DNA of 64,000 bases from NCBI GenBank assembly GCA_016490735.1, contig JAEMWC010000251.1, positions 527,501 to 591,500 of the forward strand, read 5' to 3'. The DNA comes from Pachyseris speciosa. Taxonomy: Eukaryota > Cnidaria > Anthozoa > Scleractinia > Pachyseridae. Within the stretch, counting starts at the first letter, position 1. Every line of letters begins with the position of its first letter. Below the pieces are notes generated by a model, which had not been told where the DNA came from, did not search any database, and worked only from the letters and a program-made list of their open reading frames with translations. The translations under genes were made by a program, and so were the position numbers. Positions 22,969 to 33,639 of this stretch are shown piece after piece.

Positions 22969-23634
22969 TTAAGGGGGGACTAACTTAACTACAACATGAG
23001 CTAACATTGTTGCTATGGAAAGTTCACAACGCTCATATCTTGGAAACCCTAACTTGCACAGGCAAGCTGTCTGGCTATGTTTTTACAATCAAAAAGGTTT
23101 ACAAGATTTTCGAGTCACAACCATATTTGGTAAGTCACGTGACCAGAACAGAAAAAGGCCTAAAACTCGAGTGGCGTACACTTCTGGATATCGAAAATGG
23201 TGCCAATGGTTAACAATCGCCAAGGTGCAAAACTCTATGTATCGATTTTTGGAAATTCGCATTTTTCTGAGATTTATGACGTCATAAGCACGCAAATTCA
23301 TACCATTTCGTCATTATCATTGCAGTTATGTACGTTAACAACAATTGCTTACGTAGGCTTGTAAAGAAGGCTGGAATATCTCCGATTGGCAAAAAAAATC
23401 GGAACTACACATAATTTTCTCCAAGTTTTAGTGATTTTTCTCTCTAAGGCGCGGTTGGGGCCTGGGGCAAGTTACGCATGCGCAATAGCAATTTATTAAT
23501 TTTACATGTTGACCTCTTCGCACGTTTCACCAATACAGTGGCAAAAACACCGAAAAACTGTGTTGTACAAATACAGTCCGCAAAAATCCCTTGCCAACAA
23601 CGTTAAGTCTGTAGTTAAGTTAGTCCCCCCTTAA
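22969..23634. mobile_element. TTAA-flanked MITE, copy 2 (complete)
   Basis: The element has perfect 20-bp terminal inverted repeats, GGGGGGACTAACTTAACTAC, and TTAA on both sides (22969-22972, 23631-23634). No transposase is inside. TTAA targets are used by piggyBac and Kolobok transposases; a piggyBac-like relic lies at 34919-35453 in this window, but a direct link is unproven. Confidence 0.9.
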
Positions 23635-23635
23635 C

Positions 23636-23975
23636 AATTATGAGCTCGAGATTTCTATCGCGTGATAGCTGACGAGGGCGCAGCCCGAACCAGCTATCAC
23701 GTATAGAAATTAAGAGCGAATAATCTAATTGTTTTAGTATAAATCTCCTAGTCGTTCAAAACTAAACAACCAAATTATCTAAATTCTCCTCGCAGACACT
23801 TCGAAAACGCGAAGAAGCGGCCGTCATTTTGTTGACAACTGCTACTCACTATCTATCACAGAATAGCTAGCGAGGAGCGTAGCCAATCAGAGAACGGCAT
23901 TCGTGATAGAACGCTAGTGTAATGGAAATGTGAATGAAGTGTTGTTGTTGTTGTGCTAGCAGATTTATACTAATA
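23636..23975 (+). mobile_element. MITE family with CGTGATAGCTGA palindrome, copy 1
   Basis: It starts CAATTATGAGCTCGAGATTTCTATCGCGTGATAGCTGA, with an inner palindrome around GGGCGCAGCCCGA. It continues through CTCCTCGCAGACACTTCGAAAACGCG and ends near GCTAGCAGATTTATACTAA. The same unit occurs at 33691-33981 and, reversed, at 50729-51037 and 62613-62921. Confidence 0.75.
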
Positions 23976-24142
23976 TTATTTATAAAATATTTAGCATAGT
24001 ACGCGCCTACTCATTGGTCAATAGGTGTTTTAGATGAAAGTATGTAAACACGGTTGTGATGTCACGCTGTTTGTGTTTCCCGGTACAATTTGGAAACATT
24101 TCAAAGCTTTCGCAAGACTCGTAAAGTACAAATATTAAAGAA

Positions 24143-24332
24143 ATGGAGAAAAAATTGCTAAATTTCGATTTGGGGTTTAGCTATCTCTTCCCCCGTGAGC
24201 CCAAGGAAAGAAAGCAAAAGAAAAACCACAGCGCTTTGCCTGTCTCGATGACTGTGAGCTGGACGACCAAAAGCGATGCTAAGACGACAAAATATGCAAC
24301 AAAATACGCAGTAAACGTTTTTCAAGGTAATT
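24143..24332 (+). pseudogene. Crypton-like/DUF3504-type recombinase, first-exon fragment
   Basis: The frame from ATG 24143 ends KSDAKTTKYATKYAVNVFQ before a donor-like GTAATT at 24331. The 'NT.KATK.(A/G)..VF' string is typical of the start of the Crypton-derived recombinase-like domain and matches the fragment at 51320-51357 ([13 protein letters not shown]). No second exon follows, so it is probably a remnant. It lies near TGTAAACACGG repeats (24038 and about 25060) that may be termini of a carrier element. Confidence 0.4.
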
Positions 24333-25045
24333 TTTGCATTAAGTACTACAATAAAATTCTCCATTAGACATTCTTTATTTTAAAAAATGTAGATGAAAAC
24401 GTACACCAAACTATATGCTACAGACTGTATTAAAATGCTTCAAATCACACTTTGCGCGGCCTATTGGTTGCCGTGTTTTGGCTGTCAAATTAGCGTAACA
24501 TGTATTTTCTTTGAGACCTTCTCGGCTTAAAAAATATACTACAACCTGGATCCGCTGCTTGGGCTATGATTCCTATCCAGCAAAACTTCACAAAGCACGA
24601 TGAGCGATTCAACTTCTCAACCATGTTCTCGGGCTGCCAGATCGGGCAATTTCCCGCCACTTTCAGAAGCGGTCAAGCACAGTGACATTCATTTCCAGCT
24701 TAAATAAACTTCTCATCTTGAAGTTGTTTCCTTACCGAACCGTATATTTTGAACATTTCTTCTGGTTCTCTCCCAACGTTCGGTATTTCTCTGCACGATT
24801 TCGGAGGAATCAAAGTTGAAATCGCTTTGATCAACATGGCGCTCGCATGTGGCTTACCAATTTTGACTTTTATAACTCGAATTCTGATTGGTTCATGTGT
24901 TGCCAGTTAGGCGTTATGATTGGCTAGTGGGAAATACGATTGTTCAGCGCGTGCATTGAGAAAATCTATTTCAATCAAGAAGTAAATAAACAAATGTTCC
25001 CTTCATTTGTCGAATTATTTTTGAGAAATATTTGATAAAAGCAAC
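24333..25045. other. Intron 5 / repeat DNA without a recognised gene
   Basis: This lies in the long intron between the micro-exon and the ShKT exon of paralogue A. The text contains no supported frame. Confidence 0.4.
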
Positions 25046-25218
25046 AGAGGACTTTTTCCCGTGTTTACATAGCCTCATCTAAACACTCGGGGAGTCGGGA
25101 GAATTCTCGAAAGTTATGCAAACCCTCAACTGCGTCTCGGTTTTGCATAACTGTCTCGAATTCTCCCAATCCCCACTGTATTTAGATGAGGGTATGTAAA
25201 CACGGAAAAAGTCCTCCA
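25046..25218. mobile_element. Foldback element (AGAGGACTTTTTCCCGTGTTTAC)
   Basis: GAGGACTTTTTCCCGTGTTTAC...CATCTAAACA is mirrored by TTTAGATGAGGGTATGTAAACACGGAAAAAGTCCTCC. Inner arms GAGAATTCTCGAAAGTTATGCAAA and GCATAACTGTCTCGAATTCTCCCAA also pair. Total arms are about 75 bp. Confidence 0.75.
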
Positions 25219-25226
25219 TTGCTGAA

Positions 25227-25378
25227 GTAAACACCAATGAAATACCAGGTGAGCTTTCGCGCGAAAACATGATGTCTTCTCACGTGAAAAGATCACCGTT
25301 TTTATGGTTGCATAATAAGTCGCTCCTTTCGCAGCAGAAGTGAAATGGCTTGGTATTTTTTTTTTAATTGGTGTTTAT
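25227..25378. mobile_element. MITE (TAAACACCAATGAAATACCA ends)
   Basis: The left end AAACACCAATGAAATACCAGG and right end GGTATT(T)n..AATTGGTGTTTA are inverted. Partial copies of the left half (GGTGA.CTTT.GCGCGAAAACATGA, CACGTGAAAAGATCACCGTT) lie beside every micro-exon of the protease genes, near 22600, 50425, 51835, 52195, 62310 and 63720. Confidence 0.75.
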
Positions 25379-25407
25379 CTGAATAAATAGAACATTATCT
25401 GACTGCT

Positions 25408-25508
25408 TCGAGAAACGAAATTTCTCTTCTCGTGTTGAAAATATTTCATTCGTTCGCTGCGCTCATTTCGTGATATTTTTTTGAACATTCGAAGAGAAAT
25501 TTCGTATC
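25408..25508. mobile_element. Foldback element (CGAAATTTCTCTTCTCG)
   Basis: GAAACGAAATTTCTCTTC...GAAAATATTTC pairs with GATATTTTTTTGAACATTCGAAGAGAAATTTCG. It lies just upstream of the ShKT exon in the same intron. Confidence 0.6.
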
Positions 25509-25686
25509 TCCGCACGGCTTTAAAATATCCTTTATTTGTTTTGCAAAAACACCCTCACCAGAGCAATCAAGCTGGGAAGACTATTGACATTCCTAGGTTC
25601 GAGACTTGAAATTATAATAGAAAACAGGATTTAGAGAAATCTAATGTTGATCACTTTCTTTTCGTTTTTCTTGTTATGTAATTTAG

Positions 25687-25794
25687 ATTGCAAGGACACA
25701 TTGACGGGGTTCTTGTGCAAGCTTTACCAGGTGTTTTTCGGGTGCAGTACGCCCAAAGCTCAACTTAACTGTAAAAAGACCTGCAATTTGTGCT
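25687..25794 (+). CDS. ShKT-domain exon of paralogue A
   Basis: This 108-nt phase 1-1 exon (acceptor AATTTAG, donor GTAAGT) encodes 36 residues with six Cys, beginning DCKDT and ending KKTCNLC. The spacing fits the ShKT (SXC) fold: a DC start, an internal C..C pair, and the terminal C..C..C arrangement. ShKT domains in anthozoans occur in venom peptides and, commonly, at the C-terminus of secreted proteases and other extracellular enzymes. Here the neighbouring exons say enzyme appendage, not a free toxin. The channel-binding Lys-Tyr dyad of toxin members is not evident as such. For paralogue B the matching exon would lie beyond the window. Confidence 0.8.
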
Positions 25795-26467
25795 GTAAGT
25801 TTCATTTAAAACCTTTTTCATATTGAACCAATCTATGCATTTGTCAAAATTGTTTTTTTTCCTTTTAGCACAATGAACTACAGTTTCTTTGTATTGTTTG
25901 AAATGACATCCACCCTCTCAGCTATCAAGAGGCGTCAGTTTCTTCCCAAAACAATTTTCAAAAGAACTTTTCTCCACTGGAAATAAATATCTGAAGTTCT
26001 CGAACAGACAAAAAAGGCCTTTCTAGGAAAGTCACTTCTAGTGTCTCTGTTTTCGCTCTTGAAGGTATTTTTTAATTGAAATCTCCCCTCATCACATGCA
26101 GCCACCAAGAAGCGTCAGATTCTTCCCTTAACTATTTCTTAAAGAAAGTTTCTCCAGTGAAAATAAATACCTTAAGTTTTCGAAGAGGCAAAAATTAAGC
26201 CAGTCTAGGAAAGGCACGTGCCGCGCCTCTATTCTCGCTCTTGACGGCATTAGCTGGCCAAAAAAGACGCTTCATACGGACCGGTGGGATAAGCCGGTGG
26301 TATGAGTGCGAGTGTTACATTATTAGCGGAGTACCATTGCCGATTACATGTGGATATACGTCATACAGCAGGCTAAAGACGTAGTTTTGCATAAAGATCC
26401 TCGAATTGGCGACAATGATTTTTCCTAATGGAAGTTACGTGATGTGTTCCTTATTTCTCTTTTTCAG

Positions 26468-26600
26468 AAACAGCGAAGCAAAGTTTTTACTTCAGTGACA
26501 TGAAGATGGACCAGATGACTAGATAATGGAGTAGATAATTGTAAAAGCAGATAATAAGATAACTGAGGGATAAAATAAAAGTTATTTGTAGCGACCAAAA
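26468..26600 (+). CDS. Terminal exon of paralogue A; stop codon made at the splice junction
   Basis: The acceptor TTTTTCAG at 26460-26467 is followed by AAACAGCG. The ShKT exon ends in phase 1 with T, so splicing yields T|AA, a stop directly after the last ShKT Cys. The rest would be 3' UTR, with AATAAA at 26574-26579. Only the first two bases are coding in this model. An alternative frame would need a different acceptor. Confidence 0.55.
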
Positions 26601-26774
26601 TGCTCGAGTGTTTCATTTTAAGCTACTTAAGAGTCACAGACTACGCACCAGGTCTTTTGAATATGACAACATCATATCTCATAGTCTGTTTAATCCTCCT
26701 TCTCCTCTCCTTTGCCCTGTCTGAAAACGAGACCCACGTAGCAAGGTTGGGGCGCTACCCTTTGTTTGCTTTAC

Positions 26775-27420
26775 TCACCATCAGCATCACCATCATCATC
26801 GTGATCACATCACCATCATCGTCACCGTCATTTCTAGACGATCATCATCAACATCAACATCACAATCACCATCACCACCATTGTCATCATCATAACCACG
26901 TCACCACCAACACCATCACCACCATGACCACCACCATCAACATCACCACCACCATCATCACCAGCACCACTATCACCATCAGCATCACCATCACCACCAC
27001 CGTCACCATTACTATTACTATCACCACCACCACCACCATCATCACCAGCACCACCATCATCACCAGCACCACCATCATCACCACCACTATCACCACCACC
27101 ATCACCATCACCATCACCATCACCACCACCGTCACCATTACTATTACTATCACCACCACCACCACCATCATCACCAGCACCACCATCATCACCAGCACCA
27201 CCATCATCACCACCACTATCACCACCACCATCACCATCACCATCACCATCACCACCACCACCACCACCACCACCACCACCACCACCACCATCACCATTAC
27301 CATCACCATCACCACCATCACCACCATCATCACCAGCACCATCACCATCACCACCATCATCACCACCATCATCACCATTACCATCATCGTCATCACCATC
27401 ATCGTCACCGTCACGTCATG
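26775..27420 (+). repeat. CAC/CAT trinucleotide microsatellite with 129-bp higher-order repeat
   Basis: About 640 bp of almost pure CAC/CAT/CAG triplets. A block beginning CGTCACCATTACTATTACTA at 27001 recurs at 27130, giving two units of about 129 bp. Both strands stay open (Thr/Ile on plus, Val/Met on minus), which is a by-product of stop-free triplets. It lies about 200 bp past the polyadenylation signal of paralogue A. Confidence 0.9.
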
Positions 27421-28650
27421 GTAATCAATGACATAAATTCATTAGATCAGCGTGATGAAGTTTGAGCTGATACGGGTATCGTTTAGATTCCATAGCTCAA
27501 AAGGAGGCTGGAAGTCATGAGAGGTTTACATAATGTACTTAGTGTTCATTGTGTGAAAACGTACTTGTTCAAGATAGCAATTGCTTGTTACATATAGAGC
27601 CTCTATTTGCATGACCACTCAAGAACTTTAGTTTCTTTAATTGTTTTCTTTTTTCCAGATTTAGTTATAATTTATATTTCAAGATAGTTTTAATGTATTC
27701 ATATATATCTATATCACACATTTTAGGCTTTTAAGTAATTTAGAATTATATTATATTATTTGTATCTATATAAATATATTTCTTTCTTTTTTTTCAGGCT
27801 TTATTTTCACTACTGCTTAAGTATTGGTCTTAACTTCGATTCGATGATCATTCACATATTCATTCTTTAATCCGCAATTCAAATATATGATTTTCATATA
27901 CTCATTCTCATATTATCGTCATCATCATCATCATCATCCCAGAACTGGCGAAATTGAAAAAGGAACCGCTTTTAATAAGCGGATCACTGAAAAAAATCCT
28001 CTGAGCCAGCTCATGGATGCATCTTGCTACACTAATTGCGATCTACACTTGACTAGTAATGCAACCTCTTTTCCAGAGTCTATCTACCGTAAAAGCTCTA
28101 TTTAGACCCCCCTCTCTAATAAGCCCCCCGTTTGGAAGTCATTTTTTGTAATAAGTCCCCCGCTCTCTAATACCCCCCCCCCCCCCACCATTTGGGACAT
28201 GAGTTTTGGCGGCTAGATTTCAGGATACGAGGCTATTTCATTTACAAACCAGTGAATAACAATCGGGGATAACAATAGCGTCCATTGTAATATGTCTCCG
28301 ACTTGGAAAGCTATTTCAGAAATTTCAGTAATCATGAGTAATTGCGATTTGGTCTTGGATATTAAGCAATATGTGCCTGTCTCAGCTTAAGCAGTAAAGT
28401 CGATCATGTTTCCTCCCAAAACAAATGTGTTGCATGTCTAAATATGGGTTTTATTTGGTAGAAAAGCTCGCTGGTTACTTTGTTTATGTTGATTCAGTGT
28501 AGCAATAGCGACGCGCACTATTACTATAAATAGATTTTGTCACATTAGTCCCCCGCCGTGACTCAGACAAACATTGCAGTTCGCTAAAGGAAAATGTGTA
28601 GACGCGAGTGACAATTTTCGAACAAAAACACGAAAGAATCGGTAAAACCG
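27421..28650. other. Intergenic, no gene recognised
   Basis: AT-rich text. A dispersed repeat with TCTTTAATCCGCA.TTCAAATATATGATTTTCATA at 27865-27900 also occurs near 13365 and 38555. A C-run and AATAAGCCCCCCG-type repeat text lie at 28105-28190. No supported frame. Confidence 0.45.
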
Positions 28651-28651
28651 C

Positions 28652-28737
28652 CAACCGGTTAGCTCAGTGGTAGAGCACCGGACTACCGAGCGGGAGGTCG
28701 TGGGTTCAACTCCGGCCGGACCAACACTCAGGGTAAT

Positions 28738-28769
<32 letters not shown>

Positions 28770-29050
28770 TGCAAACGGTTAGACTTTCTAGTCTTCTCGG
28801 ATAAGGACGAAAAATCGTAGGTCCCGTCTCACAGCTCTCTCTCTCTGTCACTGATCTGTTCTTGTGGGACGTTAAAGAACCCACACCACCGGTTCGAAAA
28901 GTGAAGGGGACGTAGACCCCGGTGGTGTGGTCAACCTTCATGGATTGTGGGAATGGGTGGGTTAGGGGGAGGGGGACACCTTGTAAGGGACCTAGGAGTC
29001 CCGTTCGTGCCTACCCCACTGGGTAGTCCTGTACCCAGTAAAGCTACAGA
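28652..29050 (+). mobile_element. tRNA-derived SINE, copy 3
   Basis: The head CCAACCGGTTAGCTCAGTGG with B box GGTTCAACTCC, then the same body as copies 1 and 2 (GAGAAAGTGCTGCCTTTGTAAT, TAGTCTTCTCGGATAAGGACGA, GTTAAAGAACCCACA). It ends near ACCCAGTAAAGCTACAG with an A-rich tail. Confidence 0.85.
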
Positions 29051-31425
29051 AAAAAAAAACGTGAAGACAATCGTGGTATTTGCTTTCCAGAAGAGCGATA
29101 AATGGTTAGCACCAAACACTGCTGTTTGTGTGAGTGCAAAACGGACTAGAGGTATCCAAAAAATGCCAAAATCCCTCAGATTGACAAGAATCTGGGTGTT
29201 TATTCCATTCCCAAAATCTTCGCAACATATTGGGAAGTGCGAACGTTGGCTAATAGCTTGTCCACGGTAATTGTTTACAGAGAGAAACATCTCCCGGCCA
29301 GAAATACATACATTTGTGCCAGAAGCATAAGCCTCTCTTTGTTCCCTTCACTGGCCCAGAGAAAACGTTCCCACTACTAAATTTTCCGATCCACTGAGCA
29401 AATCTCACACCAAACAAAGCGCGTGTCTGCCCCAACTGAGAAAGGCCCCAGAAAACAATACCAGAGCCACTGGCAAAGATTGAAGACCTAATCGACAAGA
29501 ATTTTGCCGAATCTATACCAACTGACGTGTTAGGAAAATCTATAATGGCCGACAGCGAAGGTAGCCCGCGAGCAAGTCTCTCGGGGCTTGTTCGCAATGC
29601 TCCCAGAGTCGTGAGTAGTCTGTGCTACGATAATATCGCCGGGGCGGATTCCAGCTCTTATGGAACACTTCGTTGCGAAGATCACACAAATAAATTCTAC
29701 TTAATTTTCTCGACCACGTTTGCCCTTTGCATACCATCAACTATTGGTAAGGATTCTTCTGCAATGGAAAATGCAAAAACTGGTCGAACAAGTGGGTTTT
29801 CGATAAGAGAGAGACTATTTATCTGTTTCTAGAAAGGAAAATCGAACAATCATATGTGCACAAAATTTTCACTGCGTTCATTCAGCTGATTTATGTAAGC
29901 TTAACATTTAGAGACAAGCAAAATGCCATTTTTCCGCAGTTAGCCCAACTCAGGAGGTTCCTTCAATACACGGATCAAGCGTGTGGTGATGTCCACTCTT
30001 TCATTCTCTGATGCAGTCGGACACAAGTTCATCGCATTTTCCACTCAATTTGAAACCCCGGCACTTCATCCACCGTTTTAACTGGCCCACAGTGTTGTCT
30101 TCTGGTTCTCTTCAAAATCTGGAGAAGGGAACATCGTCATCTTCAGTCAGAACGGTTACAGAGGGAAGAGAACTGCTCGCGAACGACATAATTTCAACTC
30201 ACGCTCTTACAGAAAAGCGATTTGTTTGTCTGAGTCACCCAGGGTGCTCCATTTATGTGACGTCATTAGTGCGCGTCGCTATTGCGACATGTTGTGTCAA
30301 ACATAGTAAGGTCTAAGCTTTAACCTGATATGCAACAACACGCAGTACTCATCATGCGACGGGGGATTCAATTCATTACTGAATGTTCCAATCCTCTGCT
30401 CAAACGAATTAGTTGCTTTTGGTCCTTGTCTAAAGTGCCTGAGGATACGATATCTTATTTCCTTGCTTGCGGTTGCAGGAAATTTATTTCCAAACACTCG
30501 GGGGTCAGAGCATGCCTAGTTTTGTTATATAAACATGTGCTTTTGGCGTTGTTTTCTCTCTGTTCTCTTGTCTTGAACCCCAGCCGTGCCCCTCAGTGCT
30601 AGTGACATCGAAATAACTTGTTTTCATTATTAAAACATTCATTCCTCCCTGCTGCATTCTTCCTTCGATTAGGGCGACAAGAAAAATCGTCCATGGGAAA
30701 AGCAATTTCATCATCGCTTTAATATATCAGTGTACAATTTTCGTCGATTTCCATCTTCAATTCTCGGAGCTTGTGTACTTAATGGTATTAGCTTTCCACT
30801 TTCCAACTCCACAAAGGTATATTCGAGAGCATCGGACGAAAAATCATCCGCTTTACAATCTTCACATGCTCTGATCGAAGCCATTCATATTCACTTCATG
30901 GTACACAAACAGTCGAGCAAGAATCTACGCATTTCTACTACCCCCTGAAACTTGCAAACCTTGAGCAAAGAAGACTGCTGCGGGAACAATACTTACCAGG
31001 GGAGAGACAGAGGAAATGTTCCATCCGAGTTTAATGAAAATTAATCAGAATCGAGTGAGTGAGTGAGTAACATAGAAGTGCCTCCTATACCTCATGGCAT
31101 GACTACGTCATCCATGAACTAAAAAGAGCCCCACTAAAACAGAGAATAGTGTTTGGGGCTTAGGACTGATCTTTAGTTGTTAGGGTTAAGCAGTGCTTGA
31201 AAACAGTTAACTTTCTGTTATTGTCATAGTAACACTTTCTGTTGACAATCACTGCATTATATAAACCTCACAAGGCGTCCAACCTCCTTCTGAACTATGG
31301 ATTCTAAAATCTACCGCTGATTCGCATGCTTATTACTCTCCATCTCGCGTGGCGTTTGTCTTGGCTGACGTCAGCTCAGTATACTCAGAGAAAGTATCTC
31401 AGTATCATCATAAAGGAATACTAGT
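29051..31425. other. Intergenic, no gene recognised
   Basis: Several frames of about 100 codons are open on both strands (for example 29250-29597 minus and 29527-29832 plus). None has recognisable motifs, splice context or a homologue elsewhere in the window. I cannot support a gene here. Confidence 0.4.
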
Positions 31426-31429
31426 CACT

Positions 31430-31970
31430 AACTAATCCATCCTTACCTAACTTACGGGCTTGCTTCCTGGGTCAGTCATCGAAGACCCATCTTAATACAA
31501 TTTTAATTCTACAGAAAAGAGCGCTTCGCGTGATTTACTTTGCCGACAGACGAGTGCACGCAATTTTTTTACCGATGCAAATGTTCTACCCTTGTCGTTT
31601 CTCTACTATGAGTCGGTCTCCAGCTTAATGCATAATATCAACAATAATAATGCTCTCTCAAACATCTCGAAACTATTTCATAAAACTTCCGGTATCCATT
31701 TATACAACACGCGATCGTCCACCTCTGGCATATTCTTGGTCCAAAGCAGTACATTGGAAATACAAAATGACAAAAACGCTCTTCTTCGCGATTTGGCGTA
31801 ACACTTTGGAATGATATTTTAATACCACAATGTGTAAGAAACCTACCTAAGAGAGCATTCAAGAAAAAAAATTAATCAGCTTCTCTTTGACATTTCGGAA
31901 AATGAAAATGATTATATTCAAACGCCTATAATAGTTAACAATGACTCACCGAAGAGGAAGTGAATAGTGG
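31430..31970 (+). pseudogene. LINE ORF2 C-terminal fragment
   Basis: Across shifting frames the text gives ILQKRALRVIYFADRR, then LSFLYYESVSSLMHNINNNN, SKLFHKTSGIHLYNTRSS, and RAFKKKINQLLFDI. These match the post-RT region of CR1/jockey-type LINE proteins ('QKRA+R.I', 'H.YNTR', 'FK..+...L'). The 5' part is missing, as is usual for 5'-truncated LINE copies. Confidence 0.65.
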
Positions 31971-32032
31971 TGGATATTTACCGAGCCGCGAAGCGGCGAC
32001 GTAAATATCCACCACTTTCCCCGACACTGATA
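31944..32032. repeat. Hairpin repeat (GTGGTGGATATTTACCG / CGTAAATATCCACCAC)
   Basis: Near-perfect palindrome with GCCGCGAAGCGGC at its centre. The same hairpin occurs at 51713-51815 and 63597-63699, so it is a dispersed family. Confidence 0.7.
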
Positions 32033-32157
32033 GTTTTCTTTCATATATAGTTTTTCTGATAGTTTTCTTTCATATATAGTTTTCTTTCACGCATTTTAAT
32101 TTGCAAGGTTAATTTGGGAACAGAAATCAACACAACTAAGTAATTAAGTGAAAATGC

Positions 32158-32228
32158 GACTCAGCCAGGAATCGAACCTGGGTCTCCAGATTACCGGTCG
32201 GATGCCTTAACCACTAGGCCACTGAACC
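32158..32228 (-). tRNA. tRNA-like sequence (Thr GGT-like), possibly pseudogene or SINE head
   Basis: On the minus strand 71 nt fold as a cloverleaf. The acceptor is GGTTCAG/CTGAGTC (7 pairs with wobbles), the D stem GCC/GGC, and the T arm CCAGG TTCGATT CCTGG is perfect. The anticodon stem has a mismatch and position 33 is not T. A GGT anticodon is read only by position, so its identity and activity are doubtful. Confidence 0.45.
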
Positions 32229-32232
32229 TATA

Positions 32233-32270
32233 CTATATATATATATATTTATTATTATTTATATATTTAT

Positions 32271-32318
<48 letters not shown>

Positions 32319-32342
32319 TATTACTATATATATATATATATA
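32233..32342. repeat. AT-dinucleotide microsatellite
   Basis: Long TA runs interrupted by TTATTATT, between the two tRNA-like sequences. Confidence 0.85.
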
Positions 32343-32411
32343 TGAGGGAAACCCTAACCCCGTACACCCGAAATAATCATATTTTCATTGAAGTGTTTGA
32401 AAGAAAATTTG

Positions 32412-32483
32412 CCCTGAGCGGGATTTGAACCCACGTCCCCCCGTATACTAGTCGGGTGTGATGACCACTACACTATCAGGACA
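32412..32483 (-). tRNA. tRNA-like sequence (Asp/Thr-like)
   Basis: On the minus strand 72 nt fold with acceptor GTCCTGA/TCAGGGC, T arm GTGGG TTCAAAT CCCGC, and an anticodon arm with loop CTAGTAT, so AGT by position. The 5' half (TCCTGATAGTGTAGTGG) resembles tRNA-Asp. An A-A mismatch closes the anticodon stem. It may be a decayed tRNA gene or a retroposed copy. Confidence 0.45.
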
Positions 32484-33639
32484 ACCATGCTGGCAACATG
32501 GCAATCGAAGATGTGATTTACGTGATCGAAGACGTGGCATCCCAGGAAATTTTACTTTCTTAGGTGACAAGGCAGGGGAAGCCTTCAATAATCTACCGTC
32601 TTTTACCATTTCTCACAGAAGAGAGAAACTAACGCAAATTTTTCCCCAAAATATATTTAGAATCAAACAGAAATTAGATTTATTGAGGAATTTTGGCGTT
32701 TATTCCAATATAACGAGAAGATATTTTCCCGCCAACAGCCACGTCCGCACCTTCATGGTTAGCTAGAGGCCTGGGAATTAAGTGAACTGGTTTTATCACG
32801 TGAGTCTGTGAGTTTCAAGGGGATCAAGATTAGCGATTTCTTCTTTCACTGGAGTGATAACAAAAGAAAAGAAATAGCATTGCAAGTACTTATATGAGAA
32901 TAGAATAAGAAAAGAAATAACACAAATGTTATATGGGTTTGAAGTATGTGTCCAGACGTTCACGAATGGTTTTGTTTTTGGTAATCGCCCAAGCGGTGGC
33001 TTTTATCGTCACTGATCCCCAAATTGGACAGCAAACGTTCCCCTGCTTTAACAGTTTCTAAACACATCAACAGATTCACTTAATTAATTTCGTTTTATGA
33101 TACAAAAACAAACACCGATGCTTTTCCAAGGAAGCAGCGCTTGACGATCATCCACATGAATTCGTTACGAGGGTGCGAGTAGAGCACAACAAAAGAGAAA
33201 GAGGTTAGAAGCTTGCGGAGATATTCATTGTGTGCAGATTAAGATTGACGCGTAATCCTGACTGTGCGGCGTATGTCCCGTGCCATGTGTCACTCATATT
33301 CAAGAATGAGTATCCACATGTTAATTCCACTGTCAACTTTCCTTTTTATTCGATTTAACAGTCGCTATTCAAACATGAAATCATATAAATTGCTTTCCGT
33401 ATTAAAGTCTCTAGAGGTGGACAATTTTACTTGGCAAGGTTTGACTATGAACAGACTGAGTGAATGTTGTCGTTAGCTACCTTAACATTTCCATTTTTGC
33501 ACATGTTTTAATTTCTCATTATCAGCTCCCCCTTTCTTCTGTTTATACTTATGTGACGTCGTATATTTGTATATTTTGACTTCCTATTTGATCTGAGAGT
33601 TTGACAGAGTTGTTTTGGTTTCTGGTTCCTTTTTAAGAT

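Larger units (their letters stand above)
16926..26600 (+). pseudogene. Secreted chymotrypsin-like protease with ShKT domain, paralogue A (probably inactive)
   Basis: Seven exons can be laid out: signal peptide (16977-17031), His exon (18356-18553), Asp exon (19539-19742), Ser exon (to 21618), a 24-nt micro-exon (22744-22767), an ShKT exon (25687-25794) and a terminal exon from 26468 with AATAAA at 26574. All coding junctions are phase 1, as in paralogue B. Two defects argue against function. The exon-2 acceptor reads CG where paralogue B has AG. The 5' third of the Ser exon is missing, and a 14-bp duplication and an in-frame TGA lie before the surviving part. The activation sequence is IVGD, not IVGG. 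The intact ShKT and terminal exons could still be used by another transcript. Confidence 0.75.

Noticed and set aside
25687..25794. Stand-alone ShK-type toxin gene
   Set aside because: The exon is phase 1-1, has no signal peptide of its own, and lies downstream of protease and hinge exons, so it is better read as a domain of the protease gene.
26600..27424. Open frame of 274 codons, Thr/Ile-rich, and its minus-strand Val/Met partner
   Set aside because: Both are produced by stop-free CAC/CAT triplets; there are no domains or splice context.
29250..29832. Overlapping 100- to 115-codon frames on both strands
   Set aside because: No motifs, no splice logic and no second copy; chance frames in GC-richer DNA are as likely.
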